A program made the translations under genes and the position numbers. A DNA stretch of 48,732 nucleotides from an uncultured Planctomycetaceae bacterium (GTDB lineage Bacteria; Planctomycetota; Planctomycetia; Pirellulales; UBA1268), in the NCBI GenBank assembly GCA_903885565.1, contig CAISJI010000218.1:1-48732 (forward strand). Direction: 5' to 3'. The notes under the pieces were generated by a model. The model saw only the letters and a list, made by a program, of their open reading frames with translations. It ran no database searches and was not told the DNA's origin. Shown here piece after piece: positions 1-8,916 of the stretch; within the stretch, counting starts at the first letter, position 1, and every line of letters begins with the position of its first letter.

Positions 1-1
1 C

Positions 2-169
2 GACCCCAGCGGCCGTTATCTCCTGGCAGCGGGGCAGAATTCCGGCACCGTATCGGTGTTCGCCATCGATCAGGGAACAGGCAGGCTGTCATTCACCGGC
101 CACACGCTGGCGGTGCCGGCGCCGGTCTGCATTCTGTTTGCTGGGCCGGCGCTTGCTGCCGGCCGCTGA
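2..169 (+). CDS. pgl: 6-phosphogluconolactonase-type lactonase, C-terminal fragment
   Basis: The first 168 bases encode the last 55 residues of a protein whose start lies outside the window. The reading begins DPSGRYLLAAGQNSGTVSVF and ends with a VPAPVCILF-type segment before TGA. A DPSGRYL...QNSGTVSVF blade followed by a VPxPVCxLF end is the usual C-terminus of the seven-bladed lactonase family (YbhE/Pgl type), which hydrolyses 6-phosphogluconolactone in the oxidative pentose phosphate pathway. The catalytic part is not visible, so substrate cannot be judged. The gene is convergent with the isomerase gene that ends 17 bases downstream. Confidence 0.75.
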   Translation, partial: DPSGRYLLAAGQNSGTVSVFAIDQGTGRLSFTGHTLAVPAPVCILFAGPALAAGR

Positions 170-186
170 ATGCCGCGACTGATCTC

Positions 187-1665
187 TCAGCGGACAACGC
201 GATCCCGGCCGGCTGTGATCGCGGCCGGACCTTCTGTCTCGTCGAAAATCGTCCACACCGGCGTGCGCTCCCGGATCTTTTCGAGATAGTCGTCCATCTC
301 CTTCTTGCGACGTTCGGCGATGAGCCGGTCCCTGATGTCGACCTGAGCCTCCAGAAACGGCGTGCGGCCCGCCTCGGTGCGCTCGACAACGCGCACGATG
401 TGCAGCGACTTTCCATCGTCGAGAATGGAACTCAACTGCCCCACCGGGAGCGTGAAGAGAGCCTCGTCGAGCACTTTGGAAACCAGGCTCCCCTTCGTCG
501 TCCAATCGTGGAGACCTCCCTGCGAGGCGAGGGGGCCTTCCGATCCGGCCTTCGCGACGTCGGCAAAAGCCTTGCCTTCCAAAACATCGTTGCCCATGGC
601 AGCCAGATCATTCCAGGCTTTCTGCCGCGGGCGGGAGGGGGTGATGCGGATCGAGAGTTGTTCAAAGCGGGCCCGCGCAGGAAACTCGTATTCGGCCAAA
701 TGATTCTGGTAGCTGGCGATCATCTCAGCGTGGGGGATTTCCGCGTCGGAGGTCACCTTCTGCTGCACCCACTGCTGGGCCAGAGCACGCTCGAAGAACG
801 TCTTGCGGATGCGATCGAGCGACTGGCCACGAGACCGCAGCAACTGCTCGTATTCCAGGCTGTTGGACACGCCAGCATCCTTGATCAGCCGGGGCAATTG
901 CTGCTGGTCGAAGGCCTCGTTCACCTTCTTTTCGATCTCGGGAAGACGCTCCTCGGGAATCGTTCGGCAGGCATCCACGTAGACAATCATCGACTCCACA
1001 TGCTGCGGCAGAACCTGCTTGCAGATTTGCAGTTTGAGTTCGCGCACCTGCTCAGCTTTAAGTCCGGGCGACACCTTTGCCAGCCAAGCCAAGGCCGTGG
1101 GGGTGAGCAGATCGCCCTCCAGAACCACCTCGTTGCCGACGCGGGCAACGATCATCGCCGCTTCGAGCGTCTTGGCTCCGGCAATCTCCGGAGGCTGTCC
1201 CGGCTTCGCAGGGGGTGCAGGTCCCGCGTCTTCAAAGCCAGCCACAACCACGCCGTCAGCCGCAGCATCTTTTCCTTCCTCAGATTGTAGACCACCGGCG
1301 TGAACCACCGGAGCATCGTCGACCAACAGCTCCAGAGGGCTGCCGGGATTGGCGCGGATGCTCGAGAGAATGTGGTTGTCGATTGCCTTGGCATTGGTGG
1401 CCTTCGTGCCGGGCCAATTCTCGGGCCGCGACACGGCCGGTGGCACATGCGGCATCGGATTGATCGGGGCCGCTCCTCCCGGTCCTCCTGAAGACGATCC
1501 CTGAGGACCTTGAGTGGCCCGGGCGGCAGCGTCGTCAAAACCGTTGGCAATGCGTTGGGCATGGGCCGTCGGAGCGGCAGCGAAGCCTGCGAGCAGGCAG
1601 ACCGCGATCACTACGGCACGGGGCCGCGGCGATTGGCGGAGGGCAATGCTGCCGGCATCGATCAT
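187..1665 (-). CDS. Secreted peptidyl-prolyl cis-trans isomerase (PpiC/SurA-like)
   Basis: 492 residues. An N-terminal signal peptide (hydrophobic run near residues 18-33, ending in an AHAQ-type cleavage site) predicts export. Residues about 50-160 are Pro/Ala/Gly-rich and low in complexity. From about residue 165 the protein resembles SurA-type chaperones, with a helical N-domain and then a parvulin rotamase domain near residues 330-430 (ARFEQLSIRI, GGLHDW, LPVGQLSSIL, HIVRVVERTEA). Parvulins isomerise prolyl bonds, and SurA-like members assist folding of exported proteins. The start codon overlaps the stop of mfd in an ATGA arrangement, so translation is probably coupled to mfd, although the two functions are unrelated. 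Family call is firm; the client proteins are unknown. Confidence 0.85.
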   Translation of the reverse strand: MIDAGSIALRQSPRPRAVVIAVCLLAGFAAAPTAHAQRIANGFDDAAARATQGPQGSSSGGPGGAAPINPMPHVPPAVSRPENWPGTKATNAKAIDNHILSSIRANPGSPLELLVDDAPVVHAGGLQSEEGKDAAADGVVVAGFEDAGPAPPAKPGQPPEIAGAKTLEAAMIVARVGNEVVLEGDLLTPTALAWLAKVSPGLKAEQVRELKLQICKQVLPQHVESMIVYVDACRTIPEERLPEIEKKVNEAFDQQQLPRLIKDAGVSNSLEYEQLLRSRGQSLDRIRKTFFERALAQQWVQQKVTSDAEIPHAEMIASYQNHLAEYEFPARARFEQLSIRITPSRPRQKAWNDLAAMGNDVLEGKAFADVAKAGSEGPLASQGGLHDWTTKGSLVSKVLDEALFTLPVGQLSSILDDGKSLHIVRVVERTEAGRTPFLEAQVDIRDRLIAERRKKEMDDYLEKIRERTPVWTIFDETEGPAAITAGRDRVVR

Positions 1666-4600
1666 GGAGGGGCATCCTTGCGGCGGCGCAGCGGGCCGGC
1701 CCCGGGGGTGGGGCGGGGCCGCTGCGCTTCGCTCGCCGGGGGACGAGCGGCAGGACTATAGGGAGCGGTGGGATTGTGCCGCAAGAGCGTCCCAAGGACT
1801 GCCAGCAGACGGTCTGGAGAATCGAGAATGGCCTGTTCCAGCGGAAGATAGGCGGTTTTTTCATCGGCCAGACGCAGCAAACGGGCCGGCCCCCGTCCCA
1901 GCTTTTTGAGGGCCTCAAGCCCCGCCCGGTTGTGGTGGCGCAGGGCCAGCATGCCAGCCTCGCGTCCGATCGATTCAATCCCCATTCCCGCTGCTGCCAC
2001 CCGCAGATGGGCGCAGGCCAGCAGGCGCTCGACCTCCGTCGGCAGAGGCCCGAAGCGATCGGCCAGTTCGCCGGCCAATTCCTCAATCTGGGGGCTCTCG
2101 GTGGCCCGGGAAAGCCGGCGATAGATGTCGATCTTGGCACGAAAATCAGACACAAAATCGCGCGGCAGCCAGGCTTCCCCGGGCAGGTCGAGGTTGACCT
2201 GCGGCGGCTCCGCCGGCGGCATCTTCTTCAGGCCGCGCACTGCCTGCTCCAACAATCGGCAGTAAAGCTCATATCCCACCGTGGCGATGTGGCCGCTCTG
2301 CTGCGTGCCGAGCAGGTTGCCCGCACCGCGGATCTCCAGATCGCGCATGGCGAGGGAAAAACCGGCCCCCATGCTGGAAAATTCCTGGATCGCCCGCAGG
2401 CGGCGGGCTGCTGTGCTGGTGAGCTGGGCCATTTCATCCACCAGCAGGTAGCAGTAGGCGCGGTGGTGCGATCGCCCCACGCGGCCGCGCAACTGGTGCA
2501 GATCGGCCAGCCCGTAGTTGTCAGCCTCGTCGATGAAGATCGTGTTGGCGTTGGGGATGTCGAGGCCGCTCTCAATGATCGTGGTGGCCAGCAGGATCTG
2601 GGTTTTCCCCGCCACGAAGTCGAGCATCACCTCTTCCAACTCCGTTTCCGACAGCCGCCCATGGCCGATCCCGATCCGCACTCCCGGCATGATCTGCTCG
2701 AGCCGATGAGCGACCGTATCGATGTCATGGATCCGGTTGTGAACGAAGAACACCTGTCCGCCACGGGCCAGCTCCCGGTCGATCGCATGGCGGATGAGGG
2801 CCGGATCCCACCGGCTGGCGCGTGTCTCCACCGCCAGCCGGTTGGCGGGAGGCGTGGCCAGATTGGAGATATCGCGGATGCCGAGCATCGACATATGGAG
2901 CGTGCGGGGAATCGGCGTGGCTGTCATGGTCAGCACATCCACACTGGCCCGCAGAGCCTTGAGCTTCTCCTTGACATCGACGCCAAACCGTTGCTCCTCG
3001 TCGACGACCAGCAGCCCCAGATTGTGGAAGTGGATGTCGGCCTGCGCCAGGCGATGGGTGCCGATGGCGATATCGACCGTTCCCCGGGCGATGCCTTCGA
3101 GCGTTTCGCGTTCCTGCTGGGGCGAGCAAAACCTCGACAGCGCGCGGATCGTGAACGGAAATTCAGCAAAGCGGGCCGCAAAGCTGCGGCGATGCTGCTC
3201 TGCCAGCACAGTGGTCGGCACGAGCACCGCCACCTGATGGCCGGCCTCCACCGCCTTGAAAGCCGCCCGCATCGCCATCTCGGTCTTGCCGAATCCGACA
3301 TCGCCACAGAGCAGCCGGTCCATCGGCTGGGGCCGCTGCATGTCGGCACGGATTGCCTCGATGGCGGTGAGCTGGTCGGGGGTTTCATCAAAGGGGAATG
3401 ATTCCTCGAACGACCGCTGCCAGGGAGTGTCGGGCGGAAAGGCAATGCCGGGCCGGCTTTCGCGGCGGGCCTGCAACTGGATCATCTCGGCCGCCATGTC
3501 GGCCACGGCATCGCGCACCGCCTGCTTCTGCTTTTCCCACAGCTTGCCGCCGATCTTGGCCAGCTTCGGCGCCAGCTTGGATCCCCCCACATACTTCTGC
3601 ACCAGTTCGATGCAGGAGACAGGCACGTAGATCCGCGTCGACTCGGCAAACTCCAGCTCCAAAAACTCCTCGGTGCGATCCTGCTGCTCCAGCAGCTTCA
3701 AACCCCGGTAGCGGCCCACTCCGTGAGAGGCATGCACGACGAAGTCGCCCTCGTGCAGATCGAGGAACGTGTCGATGGCACGGCCCAAGCGATGCCGCGG
3801 AGCGCGCACAGCGACATCTTCCCGGCGGAACAGTTCGGCACTGCTGACGAGCACCAGTTTTTCGGGCACCAGCCGGAAGCCACCGGAGAGATGGCCGCGG
3901 GCGAAGTGCAGGCGGCCAGTGCGGGCGGGGGCGCTCTCGGCCAGCAGTTCCCCCAATCGCTGTTCCTCGGCCGCGGAGGGGGCCACCACCCACACTTCCT
4001 GATCGCGGCCCACCGTCTCCAATTCATCCCGCACCCGGTCGAGCACCCCGGTGAACCGCTCCACGCTTTCGATCGACAGCGAGGCGGTGGCCTCCAGGCT
4101 CGCTTGGGCGATCGCGGAAAGCGTGACGGATGGAAAACGATAGATCCGCTTGAAGACATCCTCCGGATCGGAAAGACCGGCCGTCCCCCCGAGGCGCTCA
4201 AAGGCCCGCCGTGCCTCTTCGACAAGCTCCCCCGGCTCCACCAGCGCCCACCAGGAGGATGCCGGGATGAGGTCGGAAAGCTGCACGCGTCGGGCGGGGG
4301 AGGGAGGAGCCGCGGCCGCCGGCTTTTTCCCACGCTTGGCCGCCGGGAGGGCCTCTTCCACGGGGGCTGGAGTGCGGGTGGCAAGGGCCGTCAGATCGAT
4401 CGCCTCCAGCGTGGCGACGCTGCGCTGGGAGACGGTGTCGAACGTGCGCAGCGATTCGATCTCATCGCCGAAAAGTTCCACCCGCACCGGCCTGTCCCAG
4501 TCGGGGGCAAACAGATCGACGATGCCGCCGCGACGGGCAAAGTGGCCAGGTGCATCGATGACACCAGAGGCCTGCCAGCCGCGAGCTGCGAGCCAGTCGG

Positions 4601-5132
4601 CCAGTTCGCCCGGATCGAGCCGCCCCCCCACTTCCAGTCGCCGCGTGCTCGCCACAATGTCGCGGGGATCATCGAGGGGTGAAAGCAGCGCCTGCACGCT
4701 CGTCACAATGATGGCCGGACGGGCACCGCCAGGCATCGTCAGCCGTTTGACCACCAGCAGCCGGGCAGCGGCCGTGGGGTCGTCGCCCACCATGCCGCTG
4801 CCATCCCCCTCCAGCGCCGGCAACAGGGCCACGGGCAGCTCAGTAAACAGGGGAAGATCGGAGGCGAACGACTCCGCGACTGAATCGTGCGGCAGCACCA
4901 CGACCAGCACCCCCCGTTCCTCTCCCCTGACCTGAGGGGGGGGAGCGGTCGCCAGCTGGCGGGCCAGCGTCGCCGCGGTGAGGGCAGACCCCGACCCCCA
5001 GGTTCCGCCGATGGTGCCGCCATGCCCCGCGTGGAGGCTGGCGATCACGTCGGCGAACCCGCTGTGCGTTTCCAGAGTGGCGGCCAGTGCGAGCAGCCGC
5101 CCGGAGACCTGTGATTCGGTTGGGAGTGCCAC
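1662..5132 (-). CDS. mfd: Transcription-repair coupling factor Mfd
   Basis: About 1156 residues, close to the usual Mfd length. It shows the expected order: an N-terminal UvrB-homology region, an RNA-polymerase-interacting/CarD-like region (GDFVVHASHGVGRYRGL), a RecG-like SF2 helicase with Walker A GDVGFGKTE near residue 610 and a DEEQRFGV box near 710, then TRG/TRCF C-terminal parts. Mfd removes stalled RNA polymerase and recruits UvrA to damaged template strands. I prefer a GTG start at 5132 because AGGAG lies six bases upstream. The frame stays open to an ATG at 5207, which would add 25 poorly conserved-looking residues and has no comparable ribosome binding site. Residues near 270-290 carry a Lys/Ala/Pro-rich insert. 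The stop overlaps the start of the downstream isomerase. Confidence 0.95.
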   Translation of the reverse strand: MALPTESQVSGRLLALAATLETHSGFADVIASLHAGHGGTIGGTWGSGSALTAATLARQLATAPPPQVRGEERGVLVVVLPHDSVAESFASDLPLFTELPVALLPALEGDGSGMVGDDPTAAARLLVVKRLTMPGGARPAIIVTSVQALLSPLDDPRDIVASTRRLEVGGRLDPGELADWLAARGWQASGVIDAPGHFARRGGIVDLFAPDWDRPVRVELFGDEIESLRTFDTVSQRSVATLEAIDLTALATRTPAPVEEALPAAKRGKKPAAAAPPSPARRVQLSDLIPASSWWALVEPGELVEEARRAFERLGGTAGLSDPEDVFKRIYRFPSVTLSAIAQASLEATASLSIESVERFTGVLDRVRDELETVGRDQEVWVVAPSAAEEQRLGELLAESAPARTGRLHFARGHLSGGFRLVPEKLVLVSSAELFRREDVAVRAPRHRLGRAIDTFLDLHEGDFVVHASHGVGRYRGLKLLEQQDRTEEFLELEFAESTRIYVPVSCIELVQKYVGGSKLAPKLAKIGGKLWEKQKQAVRDAVADMAAEMIQLQARRESRPGIAFPPDTPWQRSFEESFPFDETPDQLTAIEAIRADMQRPQPMDRLLCGDVGFGKTEMAMRAAFKAVEAGHQVAVLVPTTVLAEQHRRSFAARFAEFPFTIRALSRFCSPQQERETLEGIARGTVDIAIGTHRLAQADIHFHNLGLLVVDEEQRFGVDVKEKLKALRASVDVLTMTATPIPRTLHMSMLGIRDISNLATPPANRLAVETRASRWDPALIRHAIDRELARGGQVFFVHNRIHDIDTVAHRLEQIMPGVRIGIGHGRLSETELEEVMLDFVAGKTQILLATTIIESGLDIPNANTIFIDEADNYGLADLHQLRGRVGRSHHRAYCYLLVDEMAQLTSTAARRLRAIQEFSSMGAGFSLAMRDLEIRGAGNLLGTQQSGHIATVGYELYCRLLEQAVRGLKKMPPAEPPQVNLDLPGEAWLPRDFVSDFRAKIDIYRRLSRATESPQIEELAGELADRFGPLPTEVERLLACAHLRVAAAGMGIESIGREAGMLALRHHNRAGLEALKKLGRGPARLLRLADEKTAYLPLEQAILDSPDRLLAVLGTLLRHNPTAPYSPAARPPASEAQRPRPTPGAGPLRRRKDAPP

Positions 5133-5207
5133 GGCAGGCTCCTGTATAGCCGATGGCAGCCGGGGGCGTCCTCTGCCTCCCCCTTGGGACAGGCGAAATA
5201 GCCCCAA

Positions 5208-5345
5208 AAAAACGCCTTCTTGCCGACAGCGGAATGAAAAACACCCCGCCGGGGCTTTTTATCCACAGACATCGGTTTTTCGTGTATTTTTAAGTGGCCC
5301 CAGGATCGCCATCTCCTCCCACCGCCAGACGCAAGGATTACTCCC
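5208..5345. promoter_or_regulatory. Divergent mfd/ilvB control region with hairpin and DnaA box
   Basis: This short gap between divergent mfd and ilvB is AT-rich in a GC-rich genome, especially 5258-5295, and probably holds both promoters. At 5237-5260 an inverted repeat (CCCC-GCC-GGGG flanked by an A-run and a T-run) could fold as a short bidirectional terminator or attenuator. At 5259-5267 lies TTATCCACA, an exact match to the DnaA box consensus. No confident -35/-10 pair is visible. Function is inferred. Confidence 0.4.
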
Positions 5346-7118
5346 ATGGCTACAGCCTCACGCCCCCGCACCACCGAAGCCTTCATTACCGGGGCCGACG
5401 TCGTAGTGGAATCGCTGATTGCCCATGGAGTGGATGTGATCTTTGCCTATCCGGGCGGGGCCAGCATGCCGCTTCATCAGGCCCTCACCCGCTACAAGGA
5501 TCGGATCCGCACGATCCTGCCGCGACACGAGCAAGGGGGGGCTTTTGCAGCCCAAGGCTATGCCCGCACCACCGGGAGGCCGGGTGTGTGCATGGCCACC
5601 AGCGGACCCGGCGCCCTGAATCTGGTGACGGCCATCGCCGACGCCAAGATGGATAGCGTTCCCCTCATCGCCCTGACCGGGCAGGTGGGAACCAGCGTGA
5701 TTGGCACCGATGCCTTCCAGGAGACGCCGATTGTCGAGGTCTGCCGTGGTATCACCAAGCACCACTACCTCGTCACCGACACCGCCGACATTGCCCGCGT
5801 GATGCGTGAGGCGTTCCATATTGCCACCACCGGCCGTCCCGGCCCTGTGCTCGTTGATCTGCCCAAGAATATCCAGGTTGCGCAGATTGTTCCCGACTAC
5901 ACCGTGCCGATGAATCTGCCCGGCTACCACCCGGAGCGGCGGCAACCCCATCCCGAGCAGATCGCCCAGGTGGCCGCCGCCATCAAGCGGGCCAAGAAAC
6001 CGGTGATCTACGCCGGCGGTGGCGTGATCACCGGCGAGGCCTCGAACGAACTGCGGGAATTGGCCCGCCGCACCGGAATCCCGGTCACGATGACATTGAT
6101 GGGGCTGGGGGCTTTTCCTGCTGCCGATCCTCTCTGCCTCGACATGCTCGGCATGCACGGCAGCGTCTATTCCAATCTGGCTGTCGATGAGGCCGATCTG
6201 CTGTTGGCCATCGGCGTGCGGTTTGACGACCGTGTGACGGGCAAGGTGGCGGCGTTTGCCCAGCACGGATTCATCGTGCACATCGATATCGATCCCTCCG
6301 AGATCAACAAGAACAAACTCGTTCATATTCCCATCGTGGCCAACGTCAAGGATGCCCTGACGGAACTCAACAAGATCGTCGAGCCCCCCACCGCCAGCCT
6401 CGGCGAGTGGCACAGCCAGATCGCGGATTGGAAGCAGCAGGATCCATTCGCATTCGACACGAAATACCCGGGGATTCTGGCCCAGGAGGCGATCGCCGAA
6501 CTCTCGCGTCTGACCGCCGATCGCGACACGATCATTTCCGTGGGCGTCGGTCAGCACCAGATGTGGGCGGCCCAGTTCTACAAATTCGAGCGTCCCCGTA
6601 CCTGGCTGTCATCGAGCGGGTTGGGCACGATGGGATTTGGGCTGCCGGCCGCGATGGGGGCGAAAGTGGCCCATCCGGAATCGATCGTCATCGACATCGA
6701 CGGCGACGGCAGCATTCTGATGAACATTCAGGAACTCGCAACTTGCACCTGCGAAGACATTCCGGTCAAGGTTTTGCTGCTCAATAACCAGCACCTGGGA
6801 ATGGTCGTGCAGTGGGAAGATCGCTTCTTCAAGGGCAACAGGGCCCACACCTACCTCGGGCCGATCGACCGGCCTGAGGCGGTCGGCGAGGGAGACGGCA
6901 TCTCGCCCAAAAACCGCTACCCGGATTTTGTGGCCATCGCTGAGGGATTTGGCTGGCAGGCGGAAACCGTGTCTGCCAAGCGGGATCTGGAAGCTGCCCT
7001 GCTGCGGCTCATCGAGGCTCCTGGACCGGCACTCCTCGACGTGCAGGTGCCCTACCAGTCGCAGGTGCTCCCGATGATCCCCTCCGGCATGACGGTGAAG
7101 GAACTGATCCGGCAGTAG
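5346..7118 (+). CDS. ilvB: Acetolactate synthase, large (catalytic) subunit
   Basis: 590 residues with all features of the thiamine-diphosphate acetolactate synthases. There is an N-terminal pyrimidine-binding domain with catalytic Glu62 in RHEQGG, a central FAD-binding domain, and a C-terminal pyrophosphate domain with the Mg/ThDP motif DIDGDGS...NNQHLG. It condenses two pyruvates, or pyruvate with 2-ketobutyrate, in the first common step of valine, leucine and isoleucine synthesis. The ATG follows an AAGGA-like ribosome site. The small regulatory subunit gene ilvN, commonly next to ilvB, is absent: the next gene is convergent. The 3' intergenic region (7119-7314) shows no gene. Confidence 0.95.
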   Translation: MATASRPRTTEAFITGADVVVESLIAHGVDVIFAYPGGASMPLHQALTRYKDRIRTILPRHEQGGAFAAQGYARTTGRPGVCMATSGPGALNLVTAIADAKMDSVPLIALTGQVGTSVIGTDAFQETPIVEVCRGITKHHYLVTDTADIARVMREAFHIATTGRPGPVLVDLPKNIQVAQIVPDYTVPMNLPGYHPERRQPHPEQIAQVAAAIKRAKKPVIYAGGGVITGEASNELRELARRTGIPVTMTLMGLGAFPAADPLCLDMLGMHGSVYSNLAVDEADLLLAIGVRFDDRVTGKVAAFAQHGFIVHIDIDPSEINKNKLVHIPIVANVKDALTELNKIVEPPTASLGEWHSQIADWKQQDPFAFDTKYPGILAQEAIAELSRLTADRDTIISVGVGQHQMWAAQFYKFERPRTWLSSSGLGTMGFGLPAAMGAKVAHPESIVIDIDGDGSILMNIQELATCTCEDIPVKVLLLNNQHLGMVVQWEDRFFKGNRAHTYLGPIDRPEAVGEGDGISPKNRYPDFVAIAEGFGWQAETVSAKRDLEAALLRLIEAPGPALLDVQVPYQSQVLPMIPSGMTVKELIRQ

Positions 7119-7314
7119 GCCGCATCGGCTGACGTTGTGGTTTCCACTCGTCTGGCGGGGCTGCGCGAACTGACTACGCTGCTCGGGGCGGTTGCCCTCC
7201 GCGGCGGGCTACTCTTCGCCGGCCGTGGAAAAAACCATCCCTTGCCCTCTGGATCAAAGACAGTCCACGAAGTCGTATCCTGCGGCGGATCACTGTATCC
7301 ACAGCCCGCTGGCG

Positions 7315-8916
7315 CTACTTGGCAAAGGGGCTCGGAAAGGGAGACAGATCGGTCTCGGCTGGCTCTTCCGGAGCGGCCGCTGACTTCTTCTTTTTCCGCG
7401 AACTCGCCTGCCCTTCCACCGCATCGCCCTCTGGATCAAGCACGTCCAGAGCGTCGAGGATCGCAGCCTCGGTGCGATCTTCGTGAATTTTCACTCCCTC
7501 GTCCCTGATCGTGATGGCCAACTTCTTGGCTGAGGCAATTTCATTCTGCGGCAACAGCATGGCCAGCCCCGCTTTTTCATCGGCAGTCACAATCGAATCG
7601 GCCAGCGTCACCAGCCGCCAAGCAGCCCGGCGACAGGCCTGCTCGGAGATCATTTCTGGCACCGGCGGAACGCCAGTGAATCCTGGATCCTCGGGATTGA
7701 AGAGGGGCGTGGGAACGGCAGCAGGCCTGGGAGGGGCATAGCGGGTGGCACCCCCCACCTGCCCACCACCACTGGTCAACATCCTGTATTCCTCGTCGAA
7801 GCGGCGTTCGTTGGCCGCCGCTTCATCCGCGGCCAATGCCGCAATGGCGAGTTTTCGCACCGATTCGATCACGGCGGGGGCGTTCACCTCCGACTTCGGC
7901 CCGACCAATACCCCCAGCGCCGCTGCGGCCCGCACCCGCACATCGATCGATCGGGATGAGTCGTTGAGAATTGCCACCACGGCGGCGGCTGTTTCCTGAG
8001 GGAGTGGTTGCATCACTGCCGGCAGGAGCGCCAAGGCCCGCGCCGCCATCCATTCGGCTGCCACGCTGCGGTCGGCAGACACCGGTTCCTCCACGATAGC
8101 CGCCACCGCCGCCCGAGCCACCTTGGCCAGATCGGCCGGCTTGGTGCCACCCGCCTTTTTCGCCGCTTCGGCATGCCGCGACAGCCCGGCCAGCGCCGCC
8201 ACGCGCACCCCCAGCGGGAGCTTCATGTCCCCTGCGGAGGCTGCCAGAAGCGCCGCTGCCGGTTCCCACACTCCACCTTCCCGGGCATCCTTCTGCCGCA
8301 ATTCGCCCACCAGCAGCATGGCGTTGACCCTGACAATCGGACTTATCTTGGGATCGCGAGCGATGGCCAGCGCACCCTCGGCCACAGCCTTTGACGCATC
8401 ATCGAAGGCCTTGTCGTCGGCGATGCCGTTGAGCAGTGCCTCCCGCAGGCGTCTGCGCACACGGTCGATGATCGGCCTGTTGGCTTCGACTCCCAACTGC
8501 GGAAGGGCTTTTTTGACTGCAAATTCGCGGGCGGCCGGATCGAAGGCGCCACCTCCGCGGAGTGAATCCTTGTACTCCTGCTCCGCCTTCGTCCAGGCAG
8601 GGGCTTTGAACGGATCGGCTCCGAACGACTGCTTCGCCGCGGCCTCCCCCGCCCCGGCACCGTCTCCCGCCACAGCCTCCGGATCGGCCGGTGCGTCCTG
8701 CGCGATGGCAATTTCAAAGGGGGTGCACACCGTAAAGAGGAGCAGCCACAGCACTCGCGTCGGCATGCGCATCGGGGATACGAGCGCAGCATTCCCGCAG
8801 CAGGGATCGGCAGGCATGCAGACACTCCAGAGAGTCGGGGAAGACTTTTTCGAACCCAAATTTTTCGAACCCCACGTGGTGGCGGTGTCGCCAACGAACC
8901 GAAGCCGATGCATCAT
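7315..8916 (-). CDS. Putative secreted HEAT-like helical repeat protein
   Basis: No specific family recognised. Residues about 110-370 are Ala/Leu-rich helices in a HEAT-repeat style (ARDPKISPIVRVNAMLLVGE, VRVAALAGLSRHAEAA, VRVRAAAALGVLVG), usually a protein-binding scaffold. A hydrophobic segment at residues 53-70 (VLWLLLFTVCTPFEIAIA) followed by AQDAPAD looks like a signal peptide. The C-terminus has a basic KKKK stretch. Start choice is uncertain. The ATG at 8916 overlaps the upstream stop (ATGA) and has a good AGGGGAG site, but would place the signal 50 residues inside. ATG 8817 has GGAG seven bases upstream, and ATG 8772 sits just before the hydrophobic run. It is the last gene of the PilM-like operon. 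Confidence 0.6.
   Translation of the reverse strand: MMHRLRFVGDTATTWGSKNLGSKKSSPTLWSVCMPADPCCGNAALVSPMRMPTRVLWLLLFTVCTPFEIAIAQDAPADPEAVAGDGAGAGEAAAKQSFGADPFKAPAWTKAEQEYKDSLRGGGAFDPAAREFAVKKALPQLGVEANRPIIDRVRRRLREALLNGIADDKAFDDASKAVAEGALAIARDPKISPIVRVNAMLLVGELRQKDAREGGVWEPAAALLAASAGDMKLPLGVRVAALAGLSRHAEAAKKAGGTKPADLAKVARAAVAAIVEEPVSADRSVAAEWMAARALALLPAVMQPLPQETAAAVVAILNDSSRSIDVRVRAAAALGVLVGPKSEVNAPAVIESVRKLAIAALAADEAAANERRFDEEYRMLTSGGGQVGGATRYAPPRPAAVPTPLFNPEDPGFTGVPPVPEMISEQACRRAAWRLVTLADSIVTADEKAGLAMLLPQNEIASAKKLAITIRDEGVKIHEDRTEAAILDALDVLDPEGDAVEGQASSRKKKKSAAAPEEPAETDLSPFPSPFAK

Noticed and set aside
1776-3401. 541-codon plus-strand open frame
   Set aside because: Antisense of mfd helicase domains; composition reflects GC-rich codon positions, no recognisable protein.
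5237-5267. Replication origin suggested by a DnaA box
   Set aside because: Only one perfect box, no dnaA, dnaN or box cluster, and no long AT-rich unwinding region.
7119-7314. Fourth copy of the dispersed repeat in the ilvB convergent gap
   Set aside because: No alignable core was found by eye; only the short GTGGAAAAA motif is shared with other gaps.
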